Source: Polaromonas sp.
GTDB taxonomy: Bacteria > Pseudomonadota > Gammaproteobacteria > Burkholderiales > Burkholderiaceae_C
Length of the DNA: 63,937 nucleotides
Direction of reading: 5' to 3'
Assembly: GCA_021153985.1 (NCBI GenBank)
Contig: JAJKJM010000176.1
Coordinates: 1-63,937 of the forward strand
The position numbers were made by a program, and so were the translations under genes. A model generated the notes under the pieces. That model was not told the origin of the DNA. It saw only the letters and a list, made by a program, of their open reading frames with translations, and searched no databases. Positions 25,752 to 32,799 of this stretch are shown here, in pieces (the first letter of the stretch is position 1; every line of letters begins with the position of its first letter).

Positions 25752-26840
25752 ATGACCTCTGCCACCCCTCAAGCCTCCAGCAGCCCCTGGCTCAGCGCCG
25801 CCATCGCCCGTATCGAGGCCGACTACCAGCGCAGCGCCGACACCCACCTGATTCCCCTGCCCCTGCCGGAATTTGCGGCGCGCGGCATCGACTTCTACCT
25901 CAAGGACGAGTCCACCCACCCCACCGGCAGCCTGAAGCACCGGTTGGCACGTTCGCTCTTTCTGTATGCGCTGTGCAATGGCCTGATCCATGAAAACTCC
26001 ACCATCGTGGAAGCCTCCAGCGGCTCCACCGCCGTGAGCGAAGCCTACTTTGCGCGGCTGCTCGGCCTGCCCTTTATCGCCGTGATGCCGCGCAGCACCT
26101 CTCCGGAGAAAGTGGCGCAGATCGAGTTCTATGGCGGGCGCTGCCATTGGGTGGACAGCGCCGCGCAGGTGTATGACGATGCACGCAAGCTGGCCGCGGA
26201 GACCGGCGGCCATTACATGGACCAGTTCACCTACGCTGAGCGCGCCACCGACTGGCGCGGCAACAACAACATCGCCGAAAGCATGTTCAGCCAGATGGCC
26301 CACGAGCGCCACCCGGTGCCGCGATGGATTGTGGTGGGCGCGGGCACGGGCGGCACCAGCGCCACCATAGGGCGCTATGTACGCTACCAGCGCCACAACA
26401 GCCAGCTGTGCGTGGCTGACCCTGCCGGCTCGGTGTTTGGCGCCTATCACCGCACCGGCGACGCCAGCCTGACGGGCGTGGGCTCGCGCATCGAGGGCAT
26501 AGGGCGCCCGCGCGTGGAGGCCAGCTTTATTCGCACGGTGATAGACCGCATGATCGAAGTCGCCGACGTCGATTCAGTGGCCGCGATGCAGGCGCTCTCT
26601 CGCCTTCTGGGCCGCCGCGTCGGGCCATCGACAGGCACCAACCTGGTGGGCATGCTGACGCTGGCGCATGAGATGCTGGCGCGCGGCGAGCAGGGCTCCA
26701 TCCTGTCGCTGCTGTGCGATTCGGGTGAACGCTACTTGCCGACGTATCACAACGCGCAATGGGTCAGCGAAAAGATGGGCAGTTGCACGGCCGCCGATGC
26801 GCAAATAGAGCGCTGGATGCGGCCCACATCGGCGGCCTGA
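25752..26840 (+). CDS. PLP-dependent cysteine synthase family protein
   Basis: The 362-residue fold-type II PLP enzyme. The cofactor Lys is in [11 protein letters not shown] near residue 58, the substrate loop is [15 protein letters not shown], and the phosphate cup is [12 protein letters not shown]. The C-terminal half contains [12 protein letters not shown] and [15 protein letters not shown], as in OASS-like proteins. It resembles the group annotated as PLP-dependent cysteine synthase family / cystathionine-beta-synthase-like, rather than CysK or CysM proper. The reaction is inferred to be beta-replacement or elimination on a serine derivative. I start at the ATG at 25752. It is followed 9 bases later by the AttH-like gene, so the two are probably co-transcribed. 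Confidence 0.85.
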   Translation: MTSATPQASSSPWLSAAIARIEADYQRSADTHLIPLPLPEFAARGIDFYLKDESTHPTGSLKHRLARSLFLYALCNGLIHENSTIVEASSGSTAVSEAYFARLLGLPFIAVMPRSTSPEKVAQIEFYGGRCHWVDSAAQVYDDARKLAAETGGHYMDQFTYAERATDWRGNNNIAESMFSQMAHERHPVPRWIVVGAGTGGTSATIGRYVRYQRHNSQLCVADPAGSVFGAYHRTGDASLTGVGSRIEGIGRPRVEASFIRTVIDRMIEVADVDSVAAMQALSRLLGRRVGPSTGTNLVGMLTLAHEMLARGEQGSILSLLCDSGERYLPTYHNAQWVSEKMGSCTAADAQIERWMRPTSAA

Positions 26841-26849
26841 AGAGATCGC

Positions 26850-27941
26850 ATGCAACTTTCGCTGTTGCCTGCGAGTTTGTTGCGGCGCCAGTTGCTGCTG
26901 GGCAGTGCGGCCGCGCTGGCTGGACGGGCGATCCCGGCCCATGCGCTGCCTGCAAAAGCATTGGTGTTTCCACGCGACCGCGGCGCCCACCCCGGCTTTC
27001 GCACTGAATGGTGGTACATCACCGGGCAGGCCACAACCCAGGACACCGGCGAGCGCGTGTTCGGGTTTCAGCTCACCTTCTTCCGCTCACGCGTGGACGG
27101 CACGCAGGGCATGGCGTCGAAATTTGCCGCCAAACAATTGCTCTTTGCCCACGCCGCCATCACCGACGTGCAGGGCAAAAAGCTCTGGCATGACCAGCGC
27201 ATCGCGCGCGACGGTTTTGGCCTCGCGGCCGCCGGCGAGCAGGACATGGCCTTGAAGCTGCGCGACTGGTCGCTTAAAGCCGAGGGAGCGACATACACCG
27301 CAGAGCTGCCGGCCACCGACTTCACCATCAAACTGCAATTTGAAGAAACCCAAGCCGTGCTGCTGCAAGGCAATAAGGGCCTGTCACGCAAAGGGCCTGA
27401 TGAAAAGCAGGCCAGCTACTACTACAGCCAGCCGCAACTGGCCACGCGCGGCAGCCTGCAGGTCAAAGGCCAGAACTTCAACGTGACCGGAAAGGCCTGG
27501 CTGGACCACGAATGGAGCGAAGAAATTTTGCACCCCGACGCCCTGGGCTGGGACTGGATCGGCATGAACCTGCTGGACGGCAGCGCCCTCACCGCCTTCC
27601 GGCTGCGCGACAAGGATGGCAATGCGCTGTGGGACGGAGGCTCTTTCCGCTCACCGCAGGGCGGGCTTTACACCTTCAGCCGGGGCGAAGTGATCTTCAA
27701 GCCCGTGCGCCGCTGGAAAAGCCCGCTGACGCAGGCCACCTACCCTGTGGAATGGATAGTGCGCACGCCGGCTGATTTTTATACGGTGCGCGCCGTCATC
27801 GACAACCAGGAGTTGGACAGCCGCCAGTCGACTGGTGCGATTTACTGGGAAGGCCTGAGCGAGCTGATCGACAGCACCGGCAAGCGCGTGGGGATGGGAT
27901 ATCTGGAGATGACGGGTTATGCCCGGCGCCTGAGGATGTAG
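26850..27941 (+). CDS. AttH/CrtC lipocalin-like secreted protein
   Basis: The 363-residue protein begins with an export signal (LLRRQLLLGSAAALAG, then AHA, a likely cleavage site). It continues with the AttH/carotenoid 1,2-hydratase-like double lipocalin fold: FPRDRGAHPGFRTEWWYITG, FGFQLTFFRS, the SKFAAKQLLFAHAAI segment, TGKAWLDHEWS and GWDWIGMNLLDG. Genes of this family usually sit beside a LolD-type ATPase and FtsX-type permease, as in AttEFGH. Here candidate partners lie at 13014 and 17473. True carotenoid hydratase activity is unlikely without other crt genes. The product is probably periplasmic. Confidence 0.85.
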   Translation: MQLSLLPASLLRRQLLLGSAAALAGRAIPAHALPAKALVFPRDRGAHPGFRTEWWYITGQATTQDTGERVFGFQLTFFRSRVDGTQGMASKFAAKQLLFAHAAITDVQGKKLWHDQRIARDGFGLAAAGEQDMALKLRDWSLKAEGATYTAELPATDFTIKLQFEETQAVLLQGNKGLSRKGPDEKQASYYYSQPQLATRGSLQVKGQNFNVTGKAWLDHEWSEEILHPDALGWDWIGMNLLDGSALTAFRLRDKDGNALWDGGSFRSPQGGLYTFSRGEVIFKPVRRWKSPLTQATYPVEWIVRTPADFYTVRAVIDNQELDSRQSTGAIYWEGLSELIDSTGKRVGMGYLEMTGYARRLRM

Positions 27942-27999
27942 CGCAAGGTCCAACACCAGGTTGGCGCCGGCCGCGGTGCGGCGCAGCGCCCCAAAGAAA

Positions 28000-28239
28000 T
28001 CAGTAATCAGCGCGGATCAGGCGCTGGCTACGCGCGCTCATGTTGCGGCGGATATCGGCTGTCAGCCATGGGTAGGGCTGGCTGGACGCCTCAGCAACGA
28101 TGGCGGTACCTGGCAACACAAATTGCGCGGCATTCAGCAACTTGCGCAGGAACGAAGAAACGGACGAAGCCGGAGCCTGGCGGCCGGCTGCAGCGCCGTT
28201 GGCAGTTGCGGGTTGGTTAAAAAAAGCGGTGCGTGTCAT
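28000..28239 (-). CDS. Small hypothetical protein, 79 aa, divergent to a LysR gene
   Basis: A 79-residue product, MTRTAFFNQPATANG..., with a middle helix SVSSFLRKLLNAAQFVLPG and an Arg-rich end (ADIRRNMSARSQRLIRADY). The end resembles the short basic helices of DUF1127-type proteins, but the match is weak. The start at 28239 has AAAGGA eight bases upstream; the longer open frame is not supported. A TTTACT-N17-TATATT promoter for it can be read on the minus strand around 28299-28328. Its divergence from the LysR gene suggests that it is a regulated target. Confidence 0.6.
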   Translation of the reverse strand: MTRTAFFNQPATANGAAAGRQAPASSVSSFLRKLLNAAQFVLPGTAIVAEASSQPYPWLTADIRRNMSARSQRLIRADY

Positions 28240-28442
28240 TTCAGGGTCCTTTCGAAGTGACGTGAGAGGCACGATTGCCAAACCAGAGGTCATGGCAAGA
28301 AATATAGGGTTAACGAGTATAAAAGTAAAACGATTAATATTGCGTTTGAATGCAATAAAACTGCATATAAAAAACACTCTTTATCCAGACAAAAACCGGG
28401 CAAAAACAGCCCCCCATCGAGCCTTAAATCGGGAGACAAGCC
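28240..28442. promoter_or_regulatory. Divergent AT-rich promoter region between the 79-aa gene and the LysR gene
   Basis: About 200 bases that are far more AT-rich than the surroundings. Two overlapping inverted repeats of LysR type lie at 28338-28366, and plausible weak promoter boxes face both ways. The ribosome binding region for the LysR gene (CGGGAGAC) ends seven bases before 28443. Confidence 0.55.
28338..28366. promoter_or_regulatory. Overlapping inverted repeats, candidate LysR operator
   Basis: TATTGC-N8-GCAATA (28338-28357) overlaps ATGCA-N7-TGCAT (28350-28366). Both have the dyad symmetry and spacing of LysR binding sites. They lie upstream of the LysR gene at 28443 and near the -35 region of the divergent 79-residue gene, as expected for a regulator controlling itself and a neighbour. 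Confidence 0.6.
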
Positions 28443-29309
28443 ATGGATATCAACCTCGCCCGCACCTTCCTCGAAATCGTGTCTTGCCACAGCTTTGCGC
28501 AGGCCGCCGAAAGGCTGCACGTCACCCAGACCGCTGTCAGCGCGCGCGTGAAGACGCTGGAGGAGCTGCTGGGACGCACGCTGTTTGTGAGGAACAAGGC
28601 CGGCGCCTCGCTGACTCCGGCCGGCGAACAATTCGTGCGGCACGCCATGACGCTGGTGCAGGTCTGGGAAAGGGCCCGGCACCAGATGGCGGTGCCAGCC
28701 GGGCGGCGCGCGCTGGTGACGGTGGGCTGCGAAATCAGCCTGTGGCAACCGTTGATGCTTGACTGGCTCTTCTGGATGCGCAAGCATGCGCCCGACCTGG
28801 CGCTGCGCACCGAAGTGGGCGTTGCGGACGACCTGCTGGAGCGCGTGGCCCACGGCACGCTGGACATCGTCATTGCCTATGCGCCCCGGCAGCGGCCCGG
28901 CCTCCGCATCGAACTGCTGATCGAGGAAAAACTGGTGCTGGTCACCACATCCCCCGGGCTTGAGACGCCGAAGCCGGCCGACTATGTGTATGTGGATTGG
29001 GGACGTGAGTTCTCGGCCCAGCACAGCCTGGCGTTCCCGGAGCTTTCCAGCGTCGGGGTCTCTTCCAGCCTGGGACCGCTGGGACTCGAATACCTGCTCG
29101 CCGTGGGTGGCGCCGGCTACTTCCGGCAAAACGTGGTGCGCCAGCACATCAAGGAAAAGCGCCTCTACCGTGTGCCCGGCAAGCCTGAGTTTTTGTATCC
29201 GGCTTATGCGGTTTATTCAGGCAATGCCGATATGAAGGTGCTGGAGCCGGCGCTGGCAGGGCTCAGGCAGGCGGCGGCGGCGGGCCCAACAGCAGGCCCC
29301 GGGCCATAA
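28443..29309 (+). CDS. LysR family transcriptional regulator
   Basis: The 288-residue LysR regulator. The N-terminal helix-turn-helix is DINLARTFLEIVSCHSFAQAAERLHVTQTAVSARVKTLEELLGRTLFVR; the effector domain starts near residue 90. The C-terminal tail is rich in Ala/Gly/Pro and has no evident role. It is divergent from the 79-residue gene, with a LysR-type operator in between. Target and inducer are unknown. Confidence 0.9.
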   Translation: MDINLARTFLEIVSCHSFAQAAERLHVTQTAVSARVKTLEELLGRTLFVRNKAGASLTPAGEQFVRHAMTLVQVWERARHQMAVPAGRRALVTVGCEISLWQPLMLDWLFWMRKHAPDLALRTEVGVADDLLERVAHGTLDIVIAYAPRQRPGLRIELLIEEKLVLVTTSPGLETPKPADYVYVDWGREFSAQHSLAFPELSSVGVSSSLGPLGLEYLLAVGGAGYFRQNVVRQHIKEKRLYRVPGKPEFLYPAYAVYSGNADMKVLEPALAGLRQAAAAGPTAGPGP

Positions 29310-29467
29310 AGCCTCCGAATGCGCATGGCAAAGACAAGCAAGCCGTGCCATGACACGGAATGCACGGCATACCTGTGGGGTTGATTGGAAAGGACGCCGG
29401 GCGGGATGACTACACTGGGGGAGCCCAGCCAGCCTCCTCCGATCTCCCCTTTTCCCAATAAGCAGCA

Positions 29468-30073
29468 ATGGATTTCTTTCTTCTGGTGACCTTTGTCGCC
29501 ATCGGCATCTTTCTTCTCAAGGCAAAAGATGAGCGCAGGCGAATCGCCCTGCTGGGCAGCCACCTCGGCCAGTACCAGATCGAAAAGCTGATGGAAACCC
29601 TGACCGATGGCTACCTGCGGGCCCTCGGCGAGAACGACTCGGAGCGACGCGAACAGATCTGGAACCAGCTGGCCAGCTCGGAACTGAAACTGTGCGGGCA
29701 GTTCACCAGCTTTGTCGCCAAATTTTCCAAGGCGGACGAGGCCGACGTGCGCGTCAGCAAACTGCCCATTTCTTTTCCCTACGCCGACCGCCTGCTCCCG
29801 GCGCTCACTTTCGATATGCGCAAAGCCTTGGCTATCCATGCGCAGGGCTTCCTGAACGCCGCAGAGAACAAGGCAGGCCACTCCCTCAAAACCAAGGCCT
29901 TCACCATGTCGGCCGAGCTGTTTTTGATGCAGCACAGCTGCCACTGGTTCTGCAAATCCAAAACCGTGGCATCGGCACGCGTACTGGTGCGGCACAAGAC
30001 CTCGTACGAGCAATTGGTGGCGGCCGTGTCGCCGGAAACCCGCAAGGCCTATACCGCCCTGGTTGGGCGATAG
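29468..30073 (+). CDS. Hypothetical protein with N-terminal membrane anchor, 201 aa
   Basis: An N-terminal hydrophobic helix (FFLLVTFVAIGIFLLKAK) probably anchors the protein in the inner membrane with a cytosolic body. The body is helical and charged: EKLMETLTDGYLRALGENDSERREQIW, then FTSFVAKFSKADEADVRVSKLPISFPYADRLLP. The C-terminal half has a His/Cys-containing patch (MQHSCHWFCKSK). No family recognised. The start at 29468 is the first codon of the helix. It is preceded by about 150 bases of non-coding sequence. Confidence 0.65.
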   Translation: MDFFLLVTFVAIGIFLLKAKDERRRIALLGSHLGQYQIEKLMETLTDGYLRALGENDSERREQIWNQLASSELKLCGQFTSFVAKFSKADEADVRVSKLPISFPYADRLLPALTFDMRKALAIHAQGFLNAAENKAGHSLKTKAFTMSAELFLMQHSCHWFCKSKTVASARVLVRHKTSYEQLVAAVSPETRKAYTALVGR

Positions 30074-30155
30074 TTCACCGCCCGGCTTGCTGGCGGCGGC
30101 CCGGCTTGTCACTCACGCTACAGCGTGTGGCCGCGGCTCGTCCTATATTGCCCTC

Positions 30156-30587
30156 ATGACAGACCAACCACTCCTGAGCACCCTGCAGGCCGTGAACCAG
30201 AGTGCATCATTCAACCGGTGGGCCGGCTTCAAAGTCACCCACGCAGCAGCCGGCGAGGCTGAGTTGCGCATGGACTGGCGCAAAGACGATATGGGCCAAT
30301 ACGCGGGTTATCTGCACGCCGGGATGATAGGCGCGATGCTGGACACGGCCTGCGGCTACGCAGCCGCCACCGTATCGGGCCGGGTGCTGGCCTCACACTT
30401 TTCAGTCAACTGCCTGGCGCCAGCCGTGGGCCGCAGCTTTGTGGCGCGCGGGCGCGTGGTGAAGGCTGGTCGCAAGCAGGTGTTTGCGAATGCGGAGCTT
30501 TTCGCCGAGCAGGACAGCGGAGAGTTACTGCTAGTGGCGACGGGGAATGCGATTCTGGTGCCGGTGGAGACGCCTGGGTTGACTTAA
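30156..30587 (+). CDS. PaaI family hotdog thioesterase
   Basis: The 143-residue protein with a hotdog fold of the PaaI/4HBT type, which hydrolyses acyl-CoA thioesters in the cytosol. The hotdog helix and active-site region YLHAGMIGAMLDTACGYAAAT are clear. The beta strands LASHFSVNCLAP and GRSFVARGRVVKAGRKQVFANAELF follow in the right order. I start at the ATG at 30156; the longer frame upstream has no matching sequence. The substrate is unknown. It is convergent with the gene at 30624. Confidence 0.85.
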   Translation: MTDQPLLSTLQAVNQSASFNRWAGFKVTHAAAGEAELRMDWRKDDMGQYAGYLHAGMIGAMLDTACGYAAATVSGRVLASHFSVNCLAPAVGRSFVARGRVVKAGRKQVFANAELFAEQDSGELLLVATGNAILVPVETPGLT

Positions 30588-30623
30588 GCGGCCTCCCACA
30601 CGCAGGTCCGCTTGAAGGAAGGG

Positions 30624-31199
30624 TTAGGCCTCAGCGGGCGACGCACAGCATTCCTCTACGCACTTTGCCTTGGGCCACCCCACGTTTGCGGCACGACGAA
30701 GACTGGCTTTCACAACCTGGCGATGGAAGGGAGCAATGACCGATAAATAGGTTCGGCCCAAAAGGTTGTGACAGTGAACGACGGTTGACAAGGTCAGTTG
30801 GTTGCCGGTATTGGGCGGCGCGCCTGGCGTACAAAGAATTGACACCCGAAAGTCAAGATGCTTGTCGTTCTCGCCTAAGACGACCTCAGTTTCGCTGGTG
30901 CCGAAGACCCTGAAGATGCTGATGCGGGGGGCTGCGGCGTCATCAGAAAGCGTTGCGAGATGTTTTGCGGTCTTCAGACCAAACCCCTCAACGATTGCAT
31001 CCCTGACGTTGGTGAGCGCTCCGATCCAGGATGGCTGCACCGAGAAGATGAACCGGGCCAAGACATCCGGATTTGCGGAGGCGCCAGGAGGAAGTTGAAT
31101 CGAAAATGCGTCTGCGAGATTCACCGACTCGAATGCAGTAGCGACGGCTGACTGCGGCGGGAGGGCAACCTGCTCTACTAGCGTGAATGTGCTTGGCAT
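30624..31199 (-). CDS. DUF2867-type protein
   Basis: The 191-residue protein. ESVNLADAFSIQLP, FIFSVQPSWIGALTNVRDAIVEGFGLK, FRVFGTSETEVVLGENDKHLDFRVSI and TLSTVVHCHNLLGRTYLSVIAPFHRQVVKASLRRA fit my memory of DUF2867. This is a helix-grip-like fold often found beside short-chain dehydrogenases, but standing alone here. The ORF is visibly less GC-rich at third positions than the genes to the left. It starts a block of three minus-strand genes of similar composition that may have been acquired together. Confidence 0.6.
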   Translation of the reverse strand: MPSTFTLVEQVALPPQSAVATAFESVNLADAFSIQLPPGASANPDVLARFIFSVQPSWIGALTNVRDAIVEGFGLKTAKHLATLSDDAAAPRISIFRVFGTSETEVVLGENDKHLDFRVSILCTPGAPPNTGNQLTLSTVVHCHNLLGRTYLSVIAPFHRQVVKASLRRAANVGWPKAKCVEECCASPAEA

Positions 31200-31257
31200 G
31201 GATGGACCTTCTTAAACCTGACATTTGAGATGAGACAGACAAGCAAGGGCGAAACAC

Positions 31258-31818
31258 TTAGCAGAATAGCAGGGCCTTTTCACTTGCGATACTCAACCTC
31301 GATGCCTCAAACAGCAGCAGCCAGGCTGTCTGGAGCTCTTCAAACTCTTCATTCGAGCAGTCGTTGATATCTTCAGCATGCTGATCGGAAATATTTGTCG
31401 AATCGGGTTCGATCTCGATCGCAGGGGCAAGCGACACGAGCGACTTTCGTACGTTATGGGCGCTCAAAACATGGCAGTGCTCACCAACGAGCGGGAGTGT
31501 GCTGTTGTACGGCATGAGCAGTACGGGGAGATCCAGGCGTGTGAAAGGGCTGAGGTGGGCTGCAAGGGCGGGGATTTTGGCTGAAGCAAGCGTTGCCAGG
31601 TCTGCGAACCACGACGCGGGCCCGTGATCCAGTTCCGCCCTGCCGAAGCAGGTAGGGCCGCCACTTCCAAAGGCACCATAAAAAGTAGCCTCGCTGCTTG
31701 CCTCCAGGCTGCCCAGCAATACGCTCAGCGGTTGGTCGAATGCCTTGCTCGCCTTCTCGACGTCGTGCTTGATCATGGGGTTGTGGTCCAGGACCGCAAT
31801 ATGTATGCCAACGCTCAT
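31258..31818 (-). CDS. Hypothetical protein, 186 aa
   Basis: No family recognised. The protein begins MSVGIHIAVLDHNPMIKHDVEKAS. The middle has SGGPTCFGRAELDHGPASWFADLATLA, and LDLPVLLMPYNSTLPLVGEHCHVLSAHNVRKSL is the most structured region. The C-terminal third is acidic, then helical. Composition is AT-rich for this genome. The leader (31819-31912) contains GGGAG, about eight bases before the ATG, and a hairpin sequence also found upstream of the gene at 31959, so the two are probably expressed under the same conditions. Confidence 0.6.
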   Translation of the reverse strand: MSVGIHIAVLDHNPMIKHDVEKASKAFDQPLSVLLGSLEASSEATFYGAFGSGGPTCFGRAELDHGPASWFADLATLASAKIPALAAHLSPFTRLDLPVLLMPYNSTLPLVGEHCHVLSAHNVRKSLVSLAPAIEIEPDSTNISDQHAEDINDCSNEEFEELQTAWLLLFEASRLSIASEKALLFC

Positions 31819-31837
31819 CGCAAAGCTCCCTAAATTT

Positions 31838-31912
31838 CTGTAGCCAAACAGATATTGGGCCTACAGAAAATTTACGGATTTCCTACGAATACCAAAAGCC
31901 ACTGAAAACGCC
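31838..31912 (-). promoter_or_regulatory. Shared leader sequence, copy 1, with inverted repeat
   Basis: On the minus strand it carries a weak promoter-like pair (TTTGGT-N16-TAAATT), the invariant TCCGTAAATTT, and the inverted repeat CTGTAGGCCCAA...TTTGGCTACAG. The same 75-77-base arrangement, about three quarters identical, occurs at 32532-32608 in front of another gene. The inverted repeat could be an operator or an RNA hairpin in the 5' leader. Confidence 0.6.
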
Positions 31913-31958
31913 AACGCTCCAAACTCGACGAACGAAAGGACGTGGTTCGGTGTTCTGG

Positions 31959-32450
31959 TCAGAGCGGCTTTTCTTGGCGTTCATTTGCGATCAGTGCCTC
32001 TGCAAAGAAGCGAACGCTGTCTTCGTCGCCGTTCTCGATGAATTTGCAAACCTTGGCCAGAGGAAACATCATGGTGTCGTTGCTTTTCCACAGAATGCCA
32101 GCCGTAGCAATGGAACGCTCAAACCCCGCCATGGTTTTCGAGTGCTTTGCCGCTTCATCATGGCCAACCCAATGCCACGTTCCGGGCAATTGCTTGCGTA
32201 TGACCTCTCCAACGTAGGCTCCGCACCGAAGTGCAACCCGCATCAGGTCGTGTCCGTCGGGAGGATTCAAATGCAATGCGGCCAGGTAGGCATCGATATG
32301 ACGCAGGCTCTCCATTGAAAAATCGAGCTTTGATTCGTCCAGGAGTTCGCTTCGGTACGTCGGGGTTGCCGTCTTTTGGGTCAACATCAAAGACAGGTCT
32401 GCGAACTCCTGGTCAATGAACCGTGGCCCCTTTCTGAAGTTTGAAACCAT
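31959..32450 (-). CDS. Hypothetical protein, 163 aa (possibly DUF3806-like)
   Basis: The protein is soluble and helical. The segment SLRHIDAYLAALHLNP and LMRVALRCGAYVGEVIRKQLPGTWHWVGHDEAAKHSKT have the 'GxYxGEVI...W' layout I associate with DUF3806-like proteins, but the match is too weak to name it. Composition is AT-rich for this genome. It is on the same strand as 31258, with 140 bases between them that contain the second gene's own leader motif, so each appears to have its own promoter. A 20-codon leader ORF lies just upstream. Confidence 0.55.
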   Translation of the reverse strand: MVSNFRKGPRFIDQEFADLSLMLTQKTATPTYRSELLDESKLDFSMESLRHIDAYLAALHLNPPDGHDLMRVALRCGAYVGEVIRKQLPGTWHWVGHDEAAKHSKTMAGFERSIATAGILWKSNDTMMFPLAKVCKFIENGDEDSVRFFAEALIANERQEKPL

Positions 32451-32460
32451 GGTTGCCGCT

Positions 32461-32523
32461 CTAACGCAATGTGTGCCGCAAACCCTGCGGTGTGGGCTGG
32501 CAGGTGCAATTCAATTGATACAT
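32461..32523 (-). CDS. Possible 20-residue leader peptide
   Basis: A short frame, ATG at 32523 with AGGAG five bases upstream, encodes MYQLNCTCQPTPQGLRHTLR and stops at 32461, eleven bases before the start of the gene at 31959. The ribosome binding site is better than that of the following gene. It may be a translated leader or simply where the ATG of copy 2 of the shared leader fell. It is too short for coding statistics. Confidence 0.3.
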   Translation of the reverse strand: MYQLNCTCQPTPQGLRHTLR

Positions 32524-32531
32524 CAAAACTC

Positions 32532-32608
32532 CTGTAGACCAACTGCGTATTGGAACTTCAGGAAATTTACGGAATTCATACAAACCGCCAAAACCCGGTG
32601 AAAACCCC
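32532..32608 (-). promoter_or_regulatory. Shared leader sequence, copy 2, with inverted repeat
   Basis: Minus-strand leader of the gene at 31959. It has TTTGGC-N16-TAAATT as possible promoter boxes, TCCGTAAATTT, then CTGAAGTTCCAAT...AGTTGGTCTACAG, which folds like copy 1 with changed bases. It ends in CTACAGGAG, which doubles as a ribosome binding site for the leader ORF. Confidence 0.6.
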
Positions 32609-32689
32609 GAGCCCTTTTGTTGCGATTTGATGGTTCGGGCACATCAATTAAATTCAATTCGCACTCGCCCGCGTCAGAATTTTTTCCTA

Positions 32690-32745
32690 TGAAATTGGCC
32701 TCCAGCCCAATAAAGGCCTTGGCAAGTAGCTACTGATTTGATAGC
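32690..32745 (+). repeat. 56-nt dispersed element, intergenic copy beside the emrB terminator
   Basis: Arm TGAAATTGGC/CTCCAGCCCAA, spacer TAAAGGCCTTGGCAAGTA, hairpin GCTAC-N7-ATAGC. It has the same 21+18+17 layout as the six genic copies and is the only copy in the window outside a gene. It ends seven bases before the terminator hairpin. Confidence 0.85.
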
Positions 32746-32751
32746 AAAAAG

Positions 32752-32778
32752 AAAAGGCGCCAGTAGGCGCCTTTTTTT
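32752..32778. terminator. Bidirectional intrinsic terminator downstream of emrB
   Basis: AAAAGGCGCC-AGTA-GGCGCCTTTT is a 10-bp perfect stem with a tetraloop, flanked by A and T runs, so it works on both strands. Read from the minus strand it ends the marR-nodT-emrA-emrB transcript about 20 bases after the emrB stop. Confidence 0.88.
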
Positions 32779-32799
32779 CGCAAGCAGCCCGCGCCAGCC

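Noticed and set aside
26850-27941. Naming the AttH-like gene a true carotenoid 1,2-hydratase
   Set aside because: No other carotenoid genes nearby; the family annotation is by fold, and members beside ABC genes have other roles.
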